DNA of 34,552 nucleotides. Origin: Rubellimicrobium aerolatum. GTDB lineage: Bacteria; Pseudomonadota; Alphaproteobacteria; Rhodobacterales; Rhodobacteraceae. Position numbers and translations under genes: made by a program. Within the stretch, counting starts at the first letter, position 1; every line of letters starts with the position of its first letter. The notes beneath the pieces are model-generated. The model searched no databases and was not told the origin of the DNA. It was given only the letters and a program-made list of their open reading frames with translations. Location: positions 1 through 34,552 of the forward strand of contig NZ_JAGGJP010000022.1 of the NCBI RefSeq assembly GCF_017872975.1, given 5' to 3'. Shown one piece after another: positions 1 through 7,916 of this stretch.

Positions 1-116
1 CTCACAGATCGGTCAGCGGCTCATGGCCCGCCCTGATCGGCAGACCCCCCGGGAGAGGCCAGCCGGGTGGTCCAGACTCGGGTAGCAGCTCATCGTCAGC
101 TCCGCTGACATTACAG

Positions 117-551
117 ATGGATCCGATTTCGGGAGGCAGGCCATTGGACTACGTGCGTGAGGGCGATACCCTGGTCATCACGAAGCTGGACCGCCTAGCC
201 CGTTCCGTGGCCCACCTGCTCGACATCCTCGCCAAGCTGGACGCCAAGGGTGTCTCCCTCCGCATCCTGTCCATGGGGATCGACACGGCTACGCCCACGG
301 GGAAGCTGATGCTGACCGTGCTGGGGGCCTTTGAGCGGGAAATCATGCTGGAACGGCAGCGCGAGGGCATCGCCAAGGCGAAGGCGGAGGGACGCTACAA
401 AGGGCGGGTTCCCACCGCCATGAAGCAGGCCGACCAGATCAGGAGGCTGGCGGTGGAGGGCATGACCAGGAAGGCGATTGCCGAAAGGCTGAACGTGTCC
501 GAACGGTCGGTCTATCGGGCCTTGGAGGACAAGCAGGACAACCCGGCCTGA
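117..551 (+). pseudogene. Serine recombinase (resolvase/invertase), N-terminally truncated
   Basis: The 144 residues match the later part of a small serine recombinase: a REGDTLVITKLDRLARSV block, the long E-helix region around GAFEREIMLERQREGI, a GRYKGR hinge and a C-terminal helix-turn-helix (RKAIAERLNVSERSVYRAL). The first ~60 residues of the family, including the catalytic serine in the Y-x-R-V-S motif, are missing, and the sequence upstream (1-116) does not supply them in any frame. It is therefore a broken gene unable to cut DNA. A full-length homologue sits at 28591-29148. The fragment lies about 100 bp from the 3' end of a tRNA-Ser gene, a usual landing site for mobile elements, so it is probably the relic of one. 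The start shown is only the first available ATG. Confidence 0.8.
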
Positions 552-648
552 CGGGATCAGGCGTGAGGGGCTGACGTGTGGGGAAGGGGGTTCGCAAGAA
601 GACCGAAAACCCTTCCACATCAAGCCTCTAAGCCTTGTCGATGGGCGA

Positions 649-738
649 TGGCGGAGACGAAGGGATTCGAACCCTCGAGACGGTTTCCCGCCTGCACCCT
701 TAGCAGGGGTGTGCCTTCGACCACTCGGCCACGTCTCC
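649..738 (-). tRNA. tRNA-Ser(GCT), CCA encoded
   Basis: Read on the minus strand this is a class II tRNA. The acceptor stem GGAGACG (732-738) pairs with CGTCTCC (653-659). The D-arm has TGGCCGAGTGG, the anticodon stem CACCC/GGGTG holds the loop CTGCTAA with anticodon GCT, a long variable arm follows, and the T-arm contains GGTTCGAATCC. The discriminator base is G and CCA is encoded (649-651). It reads AGC and AGU serine codons. A tRNA on a repABC replicon suggests a chromid or a recent exchange with the chromosome. Confidence 0.96.
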
Positions 739-746
739 GCCGCCGG

Positions 747-775
747 TCCTATCGGGGGCAGGGCCGGAAAACAAG
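747..775 (-). promoter_or_regulatory. Candidate promoter for tRNA-Ser
   Basis: On the minus strand CTTGTT (770-775) and ATAGGA (747-752) are 17 bases apart. The predicted start, about 7 bases past the -10 box, falls at the mature tRNA 5' end (738). Both boxes only partly match the consensus, so position and spacing are the main support. Confidence 0.35.
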
Positions 776-1474
776 GCGAAAACGACTGGTGCAAGCGCCA
801 CCGCTGCGACCGGGCCCAAGCCCTTCAAGACACCCTAAAGCAGGCTCTGGCACGCGGTTCTGGCGGTCCTCCGTCCCAGCGCCTTGAAACGGGCCGTGAG
901 CCGCCCGATCAACCTCGCCCGAAGCCGAGGTCGCCCCGGGGACCGCCCTCGTCCTGTCGCCGCCCCGGCGGCGGGGCTGCCCCCGGCCGAGAGGCTTGCC
1001 CTGCGGCCCCCGGGATCCCGAGCCGAAGGGGACAGCGCGTCCGCGTCATGCTCGGAGCAGCCCGACAGGACGTTTCGCAGGCCCGGGACCTCCCGGAACG
1101 CCCGGGCGAACTCGGCCCCCGCGCCAGGCACGCCCCCCTCCGGCACGCCCTCGGCTGACAGGCCCCGCGATCCGCCGCAGGGACGGTCGCGGCGGCCATC
1201 CGGAGAGGGGCGGTCCGGGGCCGGCACGGGGCGTCCGCCTGGTCCTCGGCGCGGCGAAGGCCCCCGCGTCGGGCCGGGCGGTCCCGGACCCCCTGCCCTT
1301 CCGCCCCGGGCTCCCGGACAGGTCCCCACTGCGCGAGGAACCCCGGCCCCGCGGGGTCGCCCAGGCGCCGCCGCCCCGCCGTCCGAACACCCCGGACGAC
1401 CCCCCTGCCCTCCCCCTTCGCACCCGTCCCGGCCCCCGCCAGATTCCGCTTGCCCCGACTCGCTTTCTCCGCCA
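776..1474. other. GC-rich stretch upstream of repA with no supportable gene
   Basis: Nearly every frame is open here because the sequence is extremely GC-rich. The translations are low-complexity Pro/Arg/Gly/Ala strings with no recognisable domain on either strand. Several short inverted GC tracts occur. I see no gene; the stretch probably holds upstream control sequence of the replication operon or degraded DNA. Confidence 0.5.
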
Positions 1475-1496
1475 CTCACTTACGCGTGAGAGTGAG
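1475..1496. promoter_or_regulatory. Inverted repeat just upstream of repA, candidate operator
   Basis: CTCACT (1475-1480) and AGTGAG (1491-1496) form a perfect 6-bp inverted repeat around a 10-base spacer. A second near-palindrome, CTTACGCGTGAG (1479-1490), lies inside it. The site ends 9 bases before the chosen repA start. In repABC plasmids RepA and RepB repress their own operon, so this is a reasonable operator candidate, but nothing in the sequence proves which protein binds. Confidence 0.4.
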
Positions 1497-1505
1497 AAAC
1501 GCGAA

Positions 1506-2732
1506 TTGAGCCGTAACACCAAGGCCCAGATCCAGCTTCCCCTGCGGGCGCCCCAGACCCGCATCGACCGCCTCGTGGGCGACCACGCCCGCGCCCTCTC
1601 GGAACGGCTCCTCGCGCATCGCGCCCAGCTCTTCCCGCCCGACTCGCGCAAGGAGCTGCGGCGCTTCGCCTCCGGCGAGGTCGCGGACCTCCTGGGCGTG
1701 ACCGACGCCTATCTCCGCAAGCTGTCGCTCGAAGGGCGCGGCCCCCAGCCCGAGACCGGGCCCGGCGGCCGCCGGCTCTACTCGTCCGGGAACATCATGG
1801 ACCTGCGCCGCCTGCTCGAACAGGGGGCCAAGGCGCCCGGCACCTACCTGCCGGGGCGGCGCGAGGGCGACCCCCTCCAGGTGATCTGCGTCGTCAACTT
1901 CAAGGGCGGCTCGGGCAAGACCACCACCGCCGCGCATCTGGCGCAGAAATGCGCGCTCGACGGCTACCGGGTGCTGGCCATCGACCTCGACCCGCAGGCC
2001 TCGCTCTCCGCCCTCCACGGCGTCCAGCCCGAGTTCGACCTGAACGACGGCGGCACCCTCTGGGACGCCATCCGCCACGACGACCCCCTGCCCCTGGGCG
2101 ACGTGATCCGCCGCACCTACTTCACCAACCTCGACCTGATCCCCGGCAACCTCGAGCTCATGGAGTTCGAGCACGAGACGCCGCGCCTCCTGGCCGCCAA
2201 GGACGCCGCGCAGGCGGCGAGCCCCTTCTTCACCCGCATCGCCGACGCCCTGGCGACGGTCGAATCCGACTACGACCTCGTCGTCATCGACTGCCCGCCG
2301 CAGCTGGGCTTCCTGACCATGGCCGCGCTCTCGGCGGCCACCGCCGTCCTCGTCACCGTGCATCCGCAGATGCTCGACGTGATGTCGATGTGCCAGTTCC
2401 TCCTGATGACCTCCGAGCTGCTGGGCGTCGTGGCCGGGGCCGGCGGCAACATGGACTACGACTGGCTGCGCTACCTCGTCACCCGCTACGAGCCCGGCGA
2501 CGGCCCCCAGAACCAGATGGTGAGCTTCATGCGCGCCCTGTTCGGCGACCACGTCCTCAACCACACGGTCCTCAAGTCCACCGCCATCTCGGACGCCGGC
2601 CTGACCAAGCAGACCCTCTACGAGGTGGAGAAGGGCGCCTTCACCCGCTCCACCTACGAAAGGGCGCGCGAAAGCCTCGACGCCGTGAACGGCGAGATCG
2701 AGGCGCTGATCCAGAAGGCCTGGGGGCGCTGA
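1506..2732 (+). CDS. repA: RepA, ParA-family partition ATPase of a repABC replicon
   Basis: RepA moves plasmid copies apart with RepB and represses the operon. The chosen TTG start gives 408 residues, near the family's usual ~400. A GAGA stretch 8-9 bases upstream could bind the ribosome; GTG at 1575 is an alternative. The N-terminal third has the repABC-type DNA-binding region (FPPDSRKELRRFASGEVADLLGV). Then come the deviant Walker A KGGSGKTT (residues 133-140), the DLDPQASLSALHG block, and the switch region around VVIDCPPQLGFLT. The stop codon overlaps the repB start (TGATG), so the two are translationally coupled. Family identity is very clear; only the start is uncertain, because high GC keeps the frame open far upstream. 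Confidence 0.95.
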   Translation: MSRNTKAQIQLPLRAPQTRIDRLVGDHARALSERLLAHRAQLFPPDSRKELRRFASGEVADLLGVTDAYLRKLSLEGRGPQPETGPGGRRLYSSGNIMDLRRLLEQGAKAPGTYLPGRREGDPLQVICVVNFKGGSGKTTTAAHLAQKCALDGYRVLAIDLDPQASLSALHGVQPEFDLNDGGTLWDAIRHDDPLPLGDVIRRTYFTNLDLIPGNLELMEFEHETPRLLAAKDAAQAASPFFTRIADALATVESDYDLVVIDCPPQLGFLTMAALSAATAVLVTVHPQMLDVMSMCQFLLMTSELLGVVAGAGGNMDYDWLRYLVTRYEPGDGPQNQMVSFMRALFGDHVLNHTVLKSTAISDAGLTKQTLYEVEKGAFTRSTYERARESLDAVNGEIEALIQKAWGR

Positions 2733-3739
2733 TGGGACGCAAGAACCTGCTGAGCGGCCTGCTGAACCCCGCGCCCGCCGGGCCGGACGCAGCCCCCTCC
2801 CCTTCCCTGGCCCCTTCCCTGGCCCCTGCCCCGCCCGAGCGCGCGCGCCCCAGCCGGGGCGCCATCGGCGCGGTCAGCCAGTCCATCGCCGACCTCAAGG
2901 CCCGCGCCATCCTGGAGATCGACCCCTGGACGATCGAGGCCGGCGGGATGCAGGACCGCCTCGAGTCCGACGCGGCCGAGGACGCCGAGCTCGCGCGCTC
3001 CATCGCCGAATACGGCCAGCAGGTCCCCATCCTCGTGCGCCCCCACCCCGAGAAGGAGGGCCGCTACCAGATCGTCTACGGCCGCCGGCGGGTGCTGGCG
3101 CTGCGCGACCTGGGCCAGCCGGTCAAGGCGCTGGTGCGCGACCTCGACGACCATGCGCTGGTCATGGCCCAGGGGCAGGAGAACACGGCCCGGCGCAACC
3201 TGAGCTTCATCGAGAAGGCGAGCTTCGCCTACCAGATGACCGAGGCCGGCTACGACCGCAAGGCGATCTGCGACGCGCTCGCCATCGACAAGACGGCGAT
3301 CTCGCGGATGCTGTCGGTGGTGGAGCGCATCCCCCAGGACCTCATCCGCTTCATCGGCGCGGCCCCCTCGATCGGGCGCGACCGCTGGTTGCAGGTGGCC
3401 GACATGTACGCCTCCCGCCCCCAGGACAGCGAGACCGTCCAGAGCCTCCTCGGGCTGATGGTGGACGGCGGCCCCTCGGACGAGCGTTTCGCCGCGCTCC
3501 AGACCTATCTGGAGCGTCCGTTCCGGCCGCGCCCGCCCGATCCGGCGGCGCCCCGCACCCCGCGCGCGCCCACCCGCCCGGTCCGCACCGCCGACGGCCT
3601 GCGCCTGGGCGCGGCCCGGCGCAGCGACACGGCGGTGGTGATCCGGCTCGACCGCGCCCGCAGCCAGGGCTTCGAGGACTGGCTCCTCGACCGCCTGCCC
3701 GACCTTCACCGCGACTGGCTCAAGACACGCGGCGATTGA
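2732..3739 (+). CDS. repB: RepB, ParB-family centromere-binding protein
   Basis: RepB binds the plasmid's parS palindromes and stimulates RepA. This 335-residue protein starts at an ATG overlapping the repA stop by one base. Visible parts are a Pro/Ala-rich N-terminus with MGRKNLLSGLL, the ParB nuclease-like domain (YGQQVPILVRPHP, YQIVYGRRRVLAL), the GQENTARRNLSFIEKASFAYQM motif and a helix-turn-helix (RKAICDALAIDKTAISRMLSVVE). The C-terminal dimerisation part ends DRLPDLHRDWLKTRGD. Likely targets are the three GTT-N10-AAC palindromes at 5134-5243. It is co-transcribed with repA, and a 208-base gap holding an antisense RNA separates it from repC. Confidence 0.95.
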   Translation: MGRKNLLSGLLNPAPAGPDAAPSPSLAPSLAPAPPERARPSRGAIGAVSQSIADLKARAILEIDPWTIEAGGMQDRLESDAAEDAELARSIAEYGQQVPILVRPHPEKEGRYQIVYGRRRVLALRDLGQPVKALVRDLDDHALVMAQGQENTARRNLSFIEKASFAYQMTEAGYDRKAICDALAIDKTAISRMLSVVERIPQDLIRFIGAAPSIGRDRWLQVADMYASRPQDSETVQSLLGLMVDGGPSDERFAALQTYLERPFRPRPPDPAAPRTPRAPTRPVRTADGLRLGAARRSDTAVVIRLDRARSQGFEDWLLDRLPDLHRDWLKTRGD

Positions 3740-3783
3740 GTTCCACAACCCCAAAGAGAAAGGAGAACGGGACAGCCCAAACG

Positions 3784-3819
3784 AAAAGCCCCCCAGGACG
3801 GCGGACCATCCCGGAGGGC
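3784..3819 (-). terminator. Intrinsic terminator of the antisense RNA
   Basis: Read on the minus strand, GCCCTCCGGGA (3809-3819) pairs with TCCTGGGGGGC (3788-3798) over 11 positions with two G-U pairs and a 10-base loop. TTTT (3784-3787) follows directly. Confidence 0.8.
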
Positions 3820-3875
3820 GTTAACTCGGCTCCCTAGCGCGCCAACGCTAGAACGAGGCATTTTTCACACGCCGA
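3784..3875 (-). ncRNA. Counter-transcribed antisense RNA (incompatibility RNA) of repABC
   Basis: repABC plasmids carry a small antisense RNA between repB and repC that limits RepC synthesis. Here the minus strand of that gap ends in a strong intrinsic terminator (3784-3819), as expected. The 5' end is not fixed: I could not find a convincing promoter, so the boundary near 3875 is an estimate from the usual size of these RNAs. Complementarity to the repC leader follows from its position. The class is well established; the exact transcript is inferred. Confidence 0.6.
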
Positions 3876-3889
3876 GCTAGCGCCTTTTT
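3834..3889 (+). promoter_or_regulatory. repC: repC leader with alternative hairpins (candidate attenuator)
   Basis: Three short complementary boxes occur: CTAGCG (3834-3839), CGCTAG (3846-3851) and CTAGCG again (3877-3882). The middle box can pair with either neighbour. Pairing with the third box, helped by GGC (3857-3859) with GCC (3871-3873), puts a hairpin two bases before TTTTT (3885-3889), like a terminator. Pairing with the first box leaves the third free. Binding of the antisense RNA could shift this balance, in line with the attenuation model for repABC plasmids. Confidence 0.5.
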
Positions 3890-3947
3890 CGCAAGCCTGT
3901 CAACACCGGCCCTGGGCCGGCTGGACGTTTTCGTCCCTGCGACAGCC

Positions 3948-5126
3948 ATGAAGCACATCGCGCTCACCCCCTTCGGGCGGGCTCCGGCGACGCTTGCCCA
4001 GGTGGCGGCGGCCCGGACGGCCCCGCCCTGCCCCGCCGTGGACAAATGGACCCTCTATGCGCGGCTCCGGACCGCCCGCGTCCGGCTCGGCGTCAGCGAC
4101 CGCGACCTCGGGGTCCTGCACGCCCTCCTGAGCTTCCTGCCCGAGCGGGAGCTTCGCGACGGCGAGCCGCTGGTGGTCTATCCGTCCAACGCCACCCTCT
4201 CGGACCGCGCCCACGGGATGCCGGAGAGCACCCTGCGCCGCCACCTCGCCGCCCTGGTCCGGGCCGGCCTGGTCGCCCGCCGCGACAGCCCCAACGGCAA
4301 GCGCTACGCCGCCCGCAGCCGCGCCGGCGAGCTGGTGGCGGCCTATGGGTTCGACCTCCGCTCGCTCCTGCTCCGCGCGCCCCTCATCGAGGCCGAGGCC
4401 CGGGCCGCCGAGGCCGAGGCCCAGGCGCTCCGGGCCCGACGCGCCGAAGCCGTGGTCCTGCTGCGCGACGCCTCGAAGCTCGCCGCGCTGCTCGGAGCCT
4501 CGGAGGCTGCCGATCCGCTGGACGGGGCCCGAAGCCTCCTGCGCCGCCAGCTCGGTCCTGAGCAGGTCGCCGCGCTGGTCCGCGATCTGTCCGGGCTTGT
4601 GGACAACCTTCGCGCGCGCCTCGCCCCGGCAGAGGAGATGAGCGGCAATGACGGCCAGAATGAGCGGCACCAACAGAGTCCTATCCAGAAGGATCATGAT
4701 CCGATTGGCGGCCACGAGGACGAGGCGGCGGACGCGGCCAGCCGGGCTTGCCATGAAATCGAAGAGCCGGTGCGGCCGAGGTCCCATCGGGCAGGCGGCG
4801 AGGCCGCCATCCCCCTGGCGCTGGTCCTGAAGGCCTGCCCCGAGCTTCTGACCTACGCGGAGGCGGAGCCGCGAAGCTGGCGGGACCTGGCGGCCCTGGC
4901 CGAGAAGGTGCGGGGCTACATGGGCATCGCCTCGACGATCTGGGTGGAGGCGCGAAGCCGGATGGGGCCGGACCTGGCGGCGGCGACGGTGGCCGTGATG
5001 CTCCAGAGGTTCGGGGAGATCCGGAATCCGGGCGGCTATCTCCGGCGACTGGTGGAGCGTCACGCCGAGGGGCGGCTCAATCTGAGCGGGCTGATCTTCG
5101 GGCTGCTCGGGCGGCAGGGGGCGTGA
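3948..5126 (+). CDS. repC: RepC, replication initiator of the repABC plasmid
   Basis: RepC is the only protein strictly needed to start replication of these plasmids, and the origin lies inside its own gene. The 392-residue length is typical. The N-terminal part contains the DNA-binding winged-helix region (LGVSDRDLGVLHALLSFLPERE, VVYPSNATLSDRAHGMPESTLRRHLAALVRAGLVARRDSPNGKRYA). A charged linker of lower GC content follows near residues 230-285, then the conserved C-terminal domain (LVLKACPEL, GIASTIWVEARSRMGP, RNPGGYLRRLVERH). It is preceded by a long leader with antisense-RNA control. It converges on the restriction gene res, with the parS cluster between. Confidence 0.95.
   Translation: MKHIALTPFGRAPATLAQVAAARTAPPCPAVDKWTLYARLRTARVRLGVSDRDLGVLHALLSFLPERELRDGEPLVVYPSNATLSDRAHGMPESTLRRHLAALVRAGLVARRDSPNGKRYAARSRAGELVAAYGFDLRSLLLRAPLIEAEARAAEAEAQALRARRAEAVVLLRDASKLAALLGASEAADPLDGARSLLRRQLGPEQVAALVRDLSGLVDNLRARLAPAEEMSGNDGQNERHQQSPIQKDHDPIGGHEDEAADAASRACHEIEEPVRPRSHRAGGEAAIPLALVLKACPELLTYAEAEPRSWRDLAALAEKVRGYMGIASTIWVEARSRMGPDLAAATVAVMLQRFGEIRNPGGYLRRLVERHAEGRLNLSGLIFGLLGRQGA
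4640..4740. other. Candidate replication origin inside repC
   Basis: The middle of repC is visibly less GC-rich than the rest of the gene and carries short repeats (AATGA, GATCATGATC). Experimentally studied repABC plasmids have their origin in an AT-richer part of the central repC region. Placement here rests on that precedent plus composition. Confidence 0.45.
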
Positions 5127-5133
5127 GGACGGA

Positions 5134-5243
5134 AAAGTTGACAGCTGTCAACTTTCGCACGCCCGGCGGATGGGGCGGTGCAGAGTTGCCGGCTGTCAAC
5201 TTCGACACGGGCGGTCGGCGCAAAGTTGACAGCTGTCAACTTT
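5134..5243. repeat. parS centromere: three RepB-type palindromes
   Basis: Two perfect 22-bp palindromes (5134-5155 and 5222-5243) share the 16-bp core GTTGACAGCTGTCAAC. Between them is an imperfect copy, GTTGCCGGCTGTCAAC (5185-5200). Centres are 48 and 40 bp apart. The core fits the GTT-N10-AAC form of RepB-binding sites of alphaproteobacterial repABC plasmids. The position directly after repC is a known one. The last palindrome ends one base before the res stop codon. Confidence 0.85.
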
Positions 5244-7916
5244 TCATCGGGCGAGGGCGCGGCGGAGCTGGGCCTCGGGGCCCTCGCCGTGGCGGGCGCG
5301 TTCCACGATGGTAAACAAATGGTTAACGCGCGTTGCCCACAGCGCGCCGATCAGGGCCTTCTCGCGGGTGTCGGCGGCGGTGGCGAGGTGATCGCCCTTG
5401 TATTCCACCACCAGGAGGCGGCCGTCGGTCAGGCGGGCGACGAAATCGGGGTAGAACCGATCCGAGGCGGTGGGGAGCCAGAAGCTCGACCGGTGGCGGG
5501 CAGGGTTGCGGGTCCAGACCTCCACCTCGGGCAGGGAGTCGAGGGCCTGGGCGCAGGCGATCTCCTCGGGGTTGAGTCCGGGGTCGATGCGGTCGGGGCC
5601 GAGGAGGTGGCGGCGGTAGCGGAAGGGCGAGGCGACGGTGGGGAGGTCGGCGTGGCTGTCGCGGTCGAAGCGGGCGACGCCCGAGGGGTCGGCGCCGAGG
5701 TCGGCGTCGGGGCCGAACAGCGCGGACTGGTAGGCGTCCCGCCGGGCGGCGGCGCGGCTCGCGTCGAGGCGGGCGCGGGCCTTGGCGGCGATGGGGTGCT
5801 GCCAGTCGATCACCACGTCGAGCGGCAGGCCGCGCGCGGTCAGCAGGTGGCCGACGAGGCGGGCGAGCCAGGCGTGGAGGTCGGGCTCGGGCAGGTCGGG
5901 GGCGCGGCAGCGGGCGGTGAGCCACTGGACCAGCGTCGCCTCGCGCGCCGCATCGGGGGGCTGGGGCAGGCCGGGCAGGACCGGCGTGGACCGGGTGGAG
6001 CGGGAATAGCGCAGGCGCTCCCCCTCCATGTCGATGTCGAGCACCTCCTCGGAGCGGTCGAAGGCGAGGTCGGCCTCGGTCAGGATCGCGAGGGCCGGGT
6101 CGGGCGACCAGTCGGCGCGGTCGAAGATCTCGCCGGACTCGGCGCGGAACAGCTCGCCCTGGAGCCGGACGGCGAGGAAGGGGACTTCGAGGACCGCGCC
6201 CCGGTCGGCGGGGCTGCGGGCGGCCTCGACGCGGGCCTCGTGGCGGGCGAGGAGCGCGGCGAGGGCCGGGCGCTCGGGCAGGGGGGTGAGGGCCGCGAGC
6301 GCGGCGGCGACGGCGGGGGCCACGTCGCCGCGCACGCCGACGCGCAGGCCGCCGGGGGAGGGGAGGTAATCGACGCCCGCCTCCTGCAAGCCGCCGAGGG
6401 TGGCGCGCGCCTCGGGCGTGTCGGGGAGCAGGCAGTCGAGCACGGGGCGGGGCGCGACGGGATCGGGGTCGAACAGGGCGCCTTGCGCGTCCTGCGAGAC
6501 GGCGGCGGGGCGCAGGCCGTCGCGCACCTCGTCGTCGGTGAAGCCCATGGCGGTCAGCCGTTCGCCCAGCGAGGCCGCGACCTCGGTGAAGTCGGGCTCG
6601 GACACATGGGCGTAGGCCATGTTCAGGGCGGGGTCGGCGCGGCGGCGCGCGCCCGGCATCCGGAGGACGCGGCCGAGGATCTGCTCGACCGCCGTCGCGC
6701 TGCGGAGGCGCTGGGTGGCGCAGAGGACATAGGCCTGCGGGCAGTCCCAGCCCTCGCGCAGCGCGTCCACGGTGATGACGTGGCGGATGGGGCAGGCGGG
6801 GTCGCCGAGGTCCACGCCGTCGAGGTCGCGCCGGTCGCCGGTGGCGATGGCGATGGAGGCGGCCGGGGCGAGGGCGGCGTCGATCAGGAAGGCGCGCAGC
6901 TCGTCGGCGGTGGGGTGGCCGGTGCGGTCCTGCGCCTGATAGAGCACGATCGGGCGGAGGGGGTCGCGCGCCTGCTTTGCCTTTTCTGTCAACAGGTTAC
7001 GGGTCGCGACGGCGCCACGGACGGCCTCCTCCCAGCCCGGATGGGGGCGGACGCGGATGGGGAGCTTTATCATCTCCTCGTCCTTGAGGGCCTGGGCGGT
7101 GACGGAGAACAGGATGTTCTGCCGGTCGCGGGGGGTGGCGGTCAGCTCCACGATCAGGGACGGGTTCAGGCGGGCCTGCATCTCGCGGGTCAGGCCGGTG
7201 ACGGCGTTGTGCGCCTCGTCCACGATCAGCACGGGGCGGTGCGCGTGGCAGAGGTTGGCGAAGGAGAACTTGACCGCGCCGGGGGTGGGCCGGGGGCCGG
7301 CGCGGGTGGCGGCGGCGTCAAGGTCGGCGGGGGCGACGGTCTCCATCCCCTCGGTCGGGAGGGGGCCGAAATGCGGCTCCAGATCCTCGCGGTGGCCATA
7401 GACCTTGCGGCCGAGGGTGTTGGTCACGCGGAAGGCCTGGATCGTGGCGACGACGATCACGGCGGCGGTGGCGAGATCCTGGGGGAGCAGGGATTCGAAC
7501 TCGGCCACGTCGAGGACGCGGACGCGGCCGAAGTGCGCGTCGAGCCGGGCGCGGTAGGGGTGGCGGGGGTCCTTGAGCGCCGCGACCGTCTGGGCGCGGA
7601 TCATGTCCGAGGGCGCGAGCCAGAGCGCGAAGGGGCGGTCGCGCCCGAGGAAGGGGGCGGCGACGGCGAGGGATTCCCCCGCCAGCAGCGTCTTGCCGCC
7701 GCCGGTGGGCAGGCGGAGGCAGACATGGGGCACGTCCGGCAAGCCGGGGAGGGGGGCGTAGGAGCGGGGCAGGGGGGTGCGGCCGAGGAGGCGGGATTCC
7801 TCGTCCTGCCGGGCGACCTCCTGCGCGAAGGCGCGGGCGGGGCCCAGGGCGGGGGTGGCGTCGAGGACGCGGCGCAGCGCGTCGAGCGCGGCCTGCTGGT
7901 AGGTCTTCAGGTCCAT
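5244..7916 (-). CDS. res: Type III restriction enzyme, Res subunit (helicase-nuclease)
   Basis: Res translocates on DNA with ATP and cuts it when unmodified sites are met, in complex with Mod. The 890 residues contain helicase motif I LPTGGGKT (69-76), the DEAH box IVDEAHN (233-236), TATPR (259-263) and motif VI QILGRVLRMPGARR. Near the C-terminus is a PD-(D/E)xK nuclease: D824 in FYPDF and E838-Y-K840 in VVEYKG. All key residues are present, so it looks active. The ATG overlaps the mod stop by one base (TGATG), giving tight coupling. It runs against repC and stops next to the parS cluster. Confidence 0.92.
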   Translation of the reverse strand: MDLKTYQQAALDALRRVLDATPALGPARAFAQEVARQDEESRLLGRTPLPRSYAPLPGLPDVPHVCLRLPTGGGKTLLAGESLAVAAPFLGRDRPFALWLAPSDMIRAQTVAALKDPRHPYRARLDAHFGRVRVLDVAEFESLLPQDLATAAVIVVATIQAFRVTNTLGRKVYGHREDLEPHFGPLPTEGMETVAPADLDAAATRAGPRPTPGAVKFSFANLCHAHRPVLIVDEAHNAVTGLTREMQARLNPSLIVELTATPRDRQNILFSVTAQALKDEEMIKLPIRVRPHPGWEEAVRGAVATRNLLTEKAKQARDPLRPIVLYQAQDRTGHPTADELRAFLIDAALAPAASIAIATGDRRDLDGVDLGDPACPIRHVITVDALREGWDCPQAYVLCATQRLRSATAVEQILGRVLRMPGARRRADPALNMAYAHVSEPDFTEVAASLGERLTAMGFTDDEVRDGLRPAAVSQDAQGALFDPDPVAPRPVLDCLLPDTPEARATLGGLQEAGVDYLPSPGGLRVGVRGDVAPAVAAALAALTPLPERPALAALLARHEARVEAARSPADRGAVLEVPFLAVRLQGELFRAESGEIFDRADWSPDPALAILTEADLAFDRSEEVLDIDMEGERLRYSRSTRSTPVLPGLPQPPDAAREATLVQWLTARCRAPDLPEPDLHAWLARLVGHLLTARGLPLDVVIDWQHPIAAKARARLDASRAAARRDAYQSALFGPDADLGADPSGVARFDRDSHADLPTVASPFRYRRHLLGPDRIDPGLNPEEIACAQALDSLPEVEVWTRNPARHRSSFWLPTASDRFYPDFVARLTDGRLLVVEYKGDHLATAADTREKALIGALWATRVNHLFTIVERARHGEGPEAQLRRALAR

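Noticed and set aside
95-106. GTCAGCTCCGCT, also found at 21894-21905
   Set aside because: A 12-base match with no further shared flank could be chance or a remnant of an element end; not enough to call an attachment site.
835-1479. Minus-strand open frames upstream of repA
   Set aside because: Low-complexity Gly/Pro/Arg text with no domain; open frames occur on both strands here purely from base composition.
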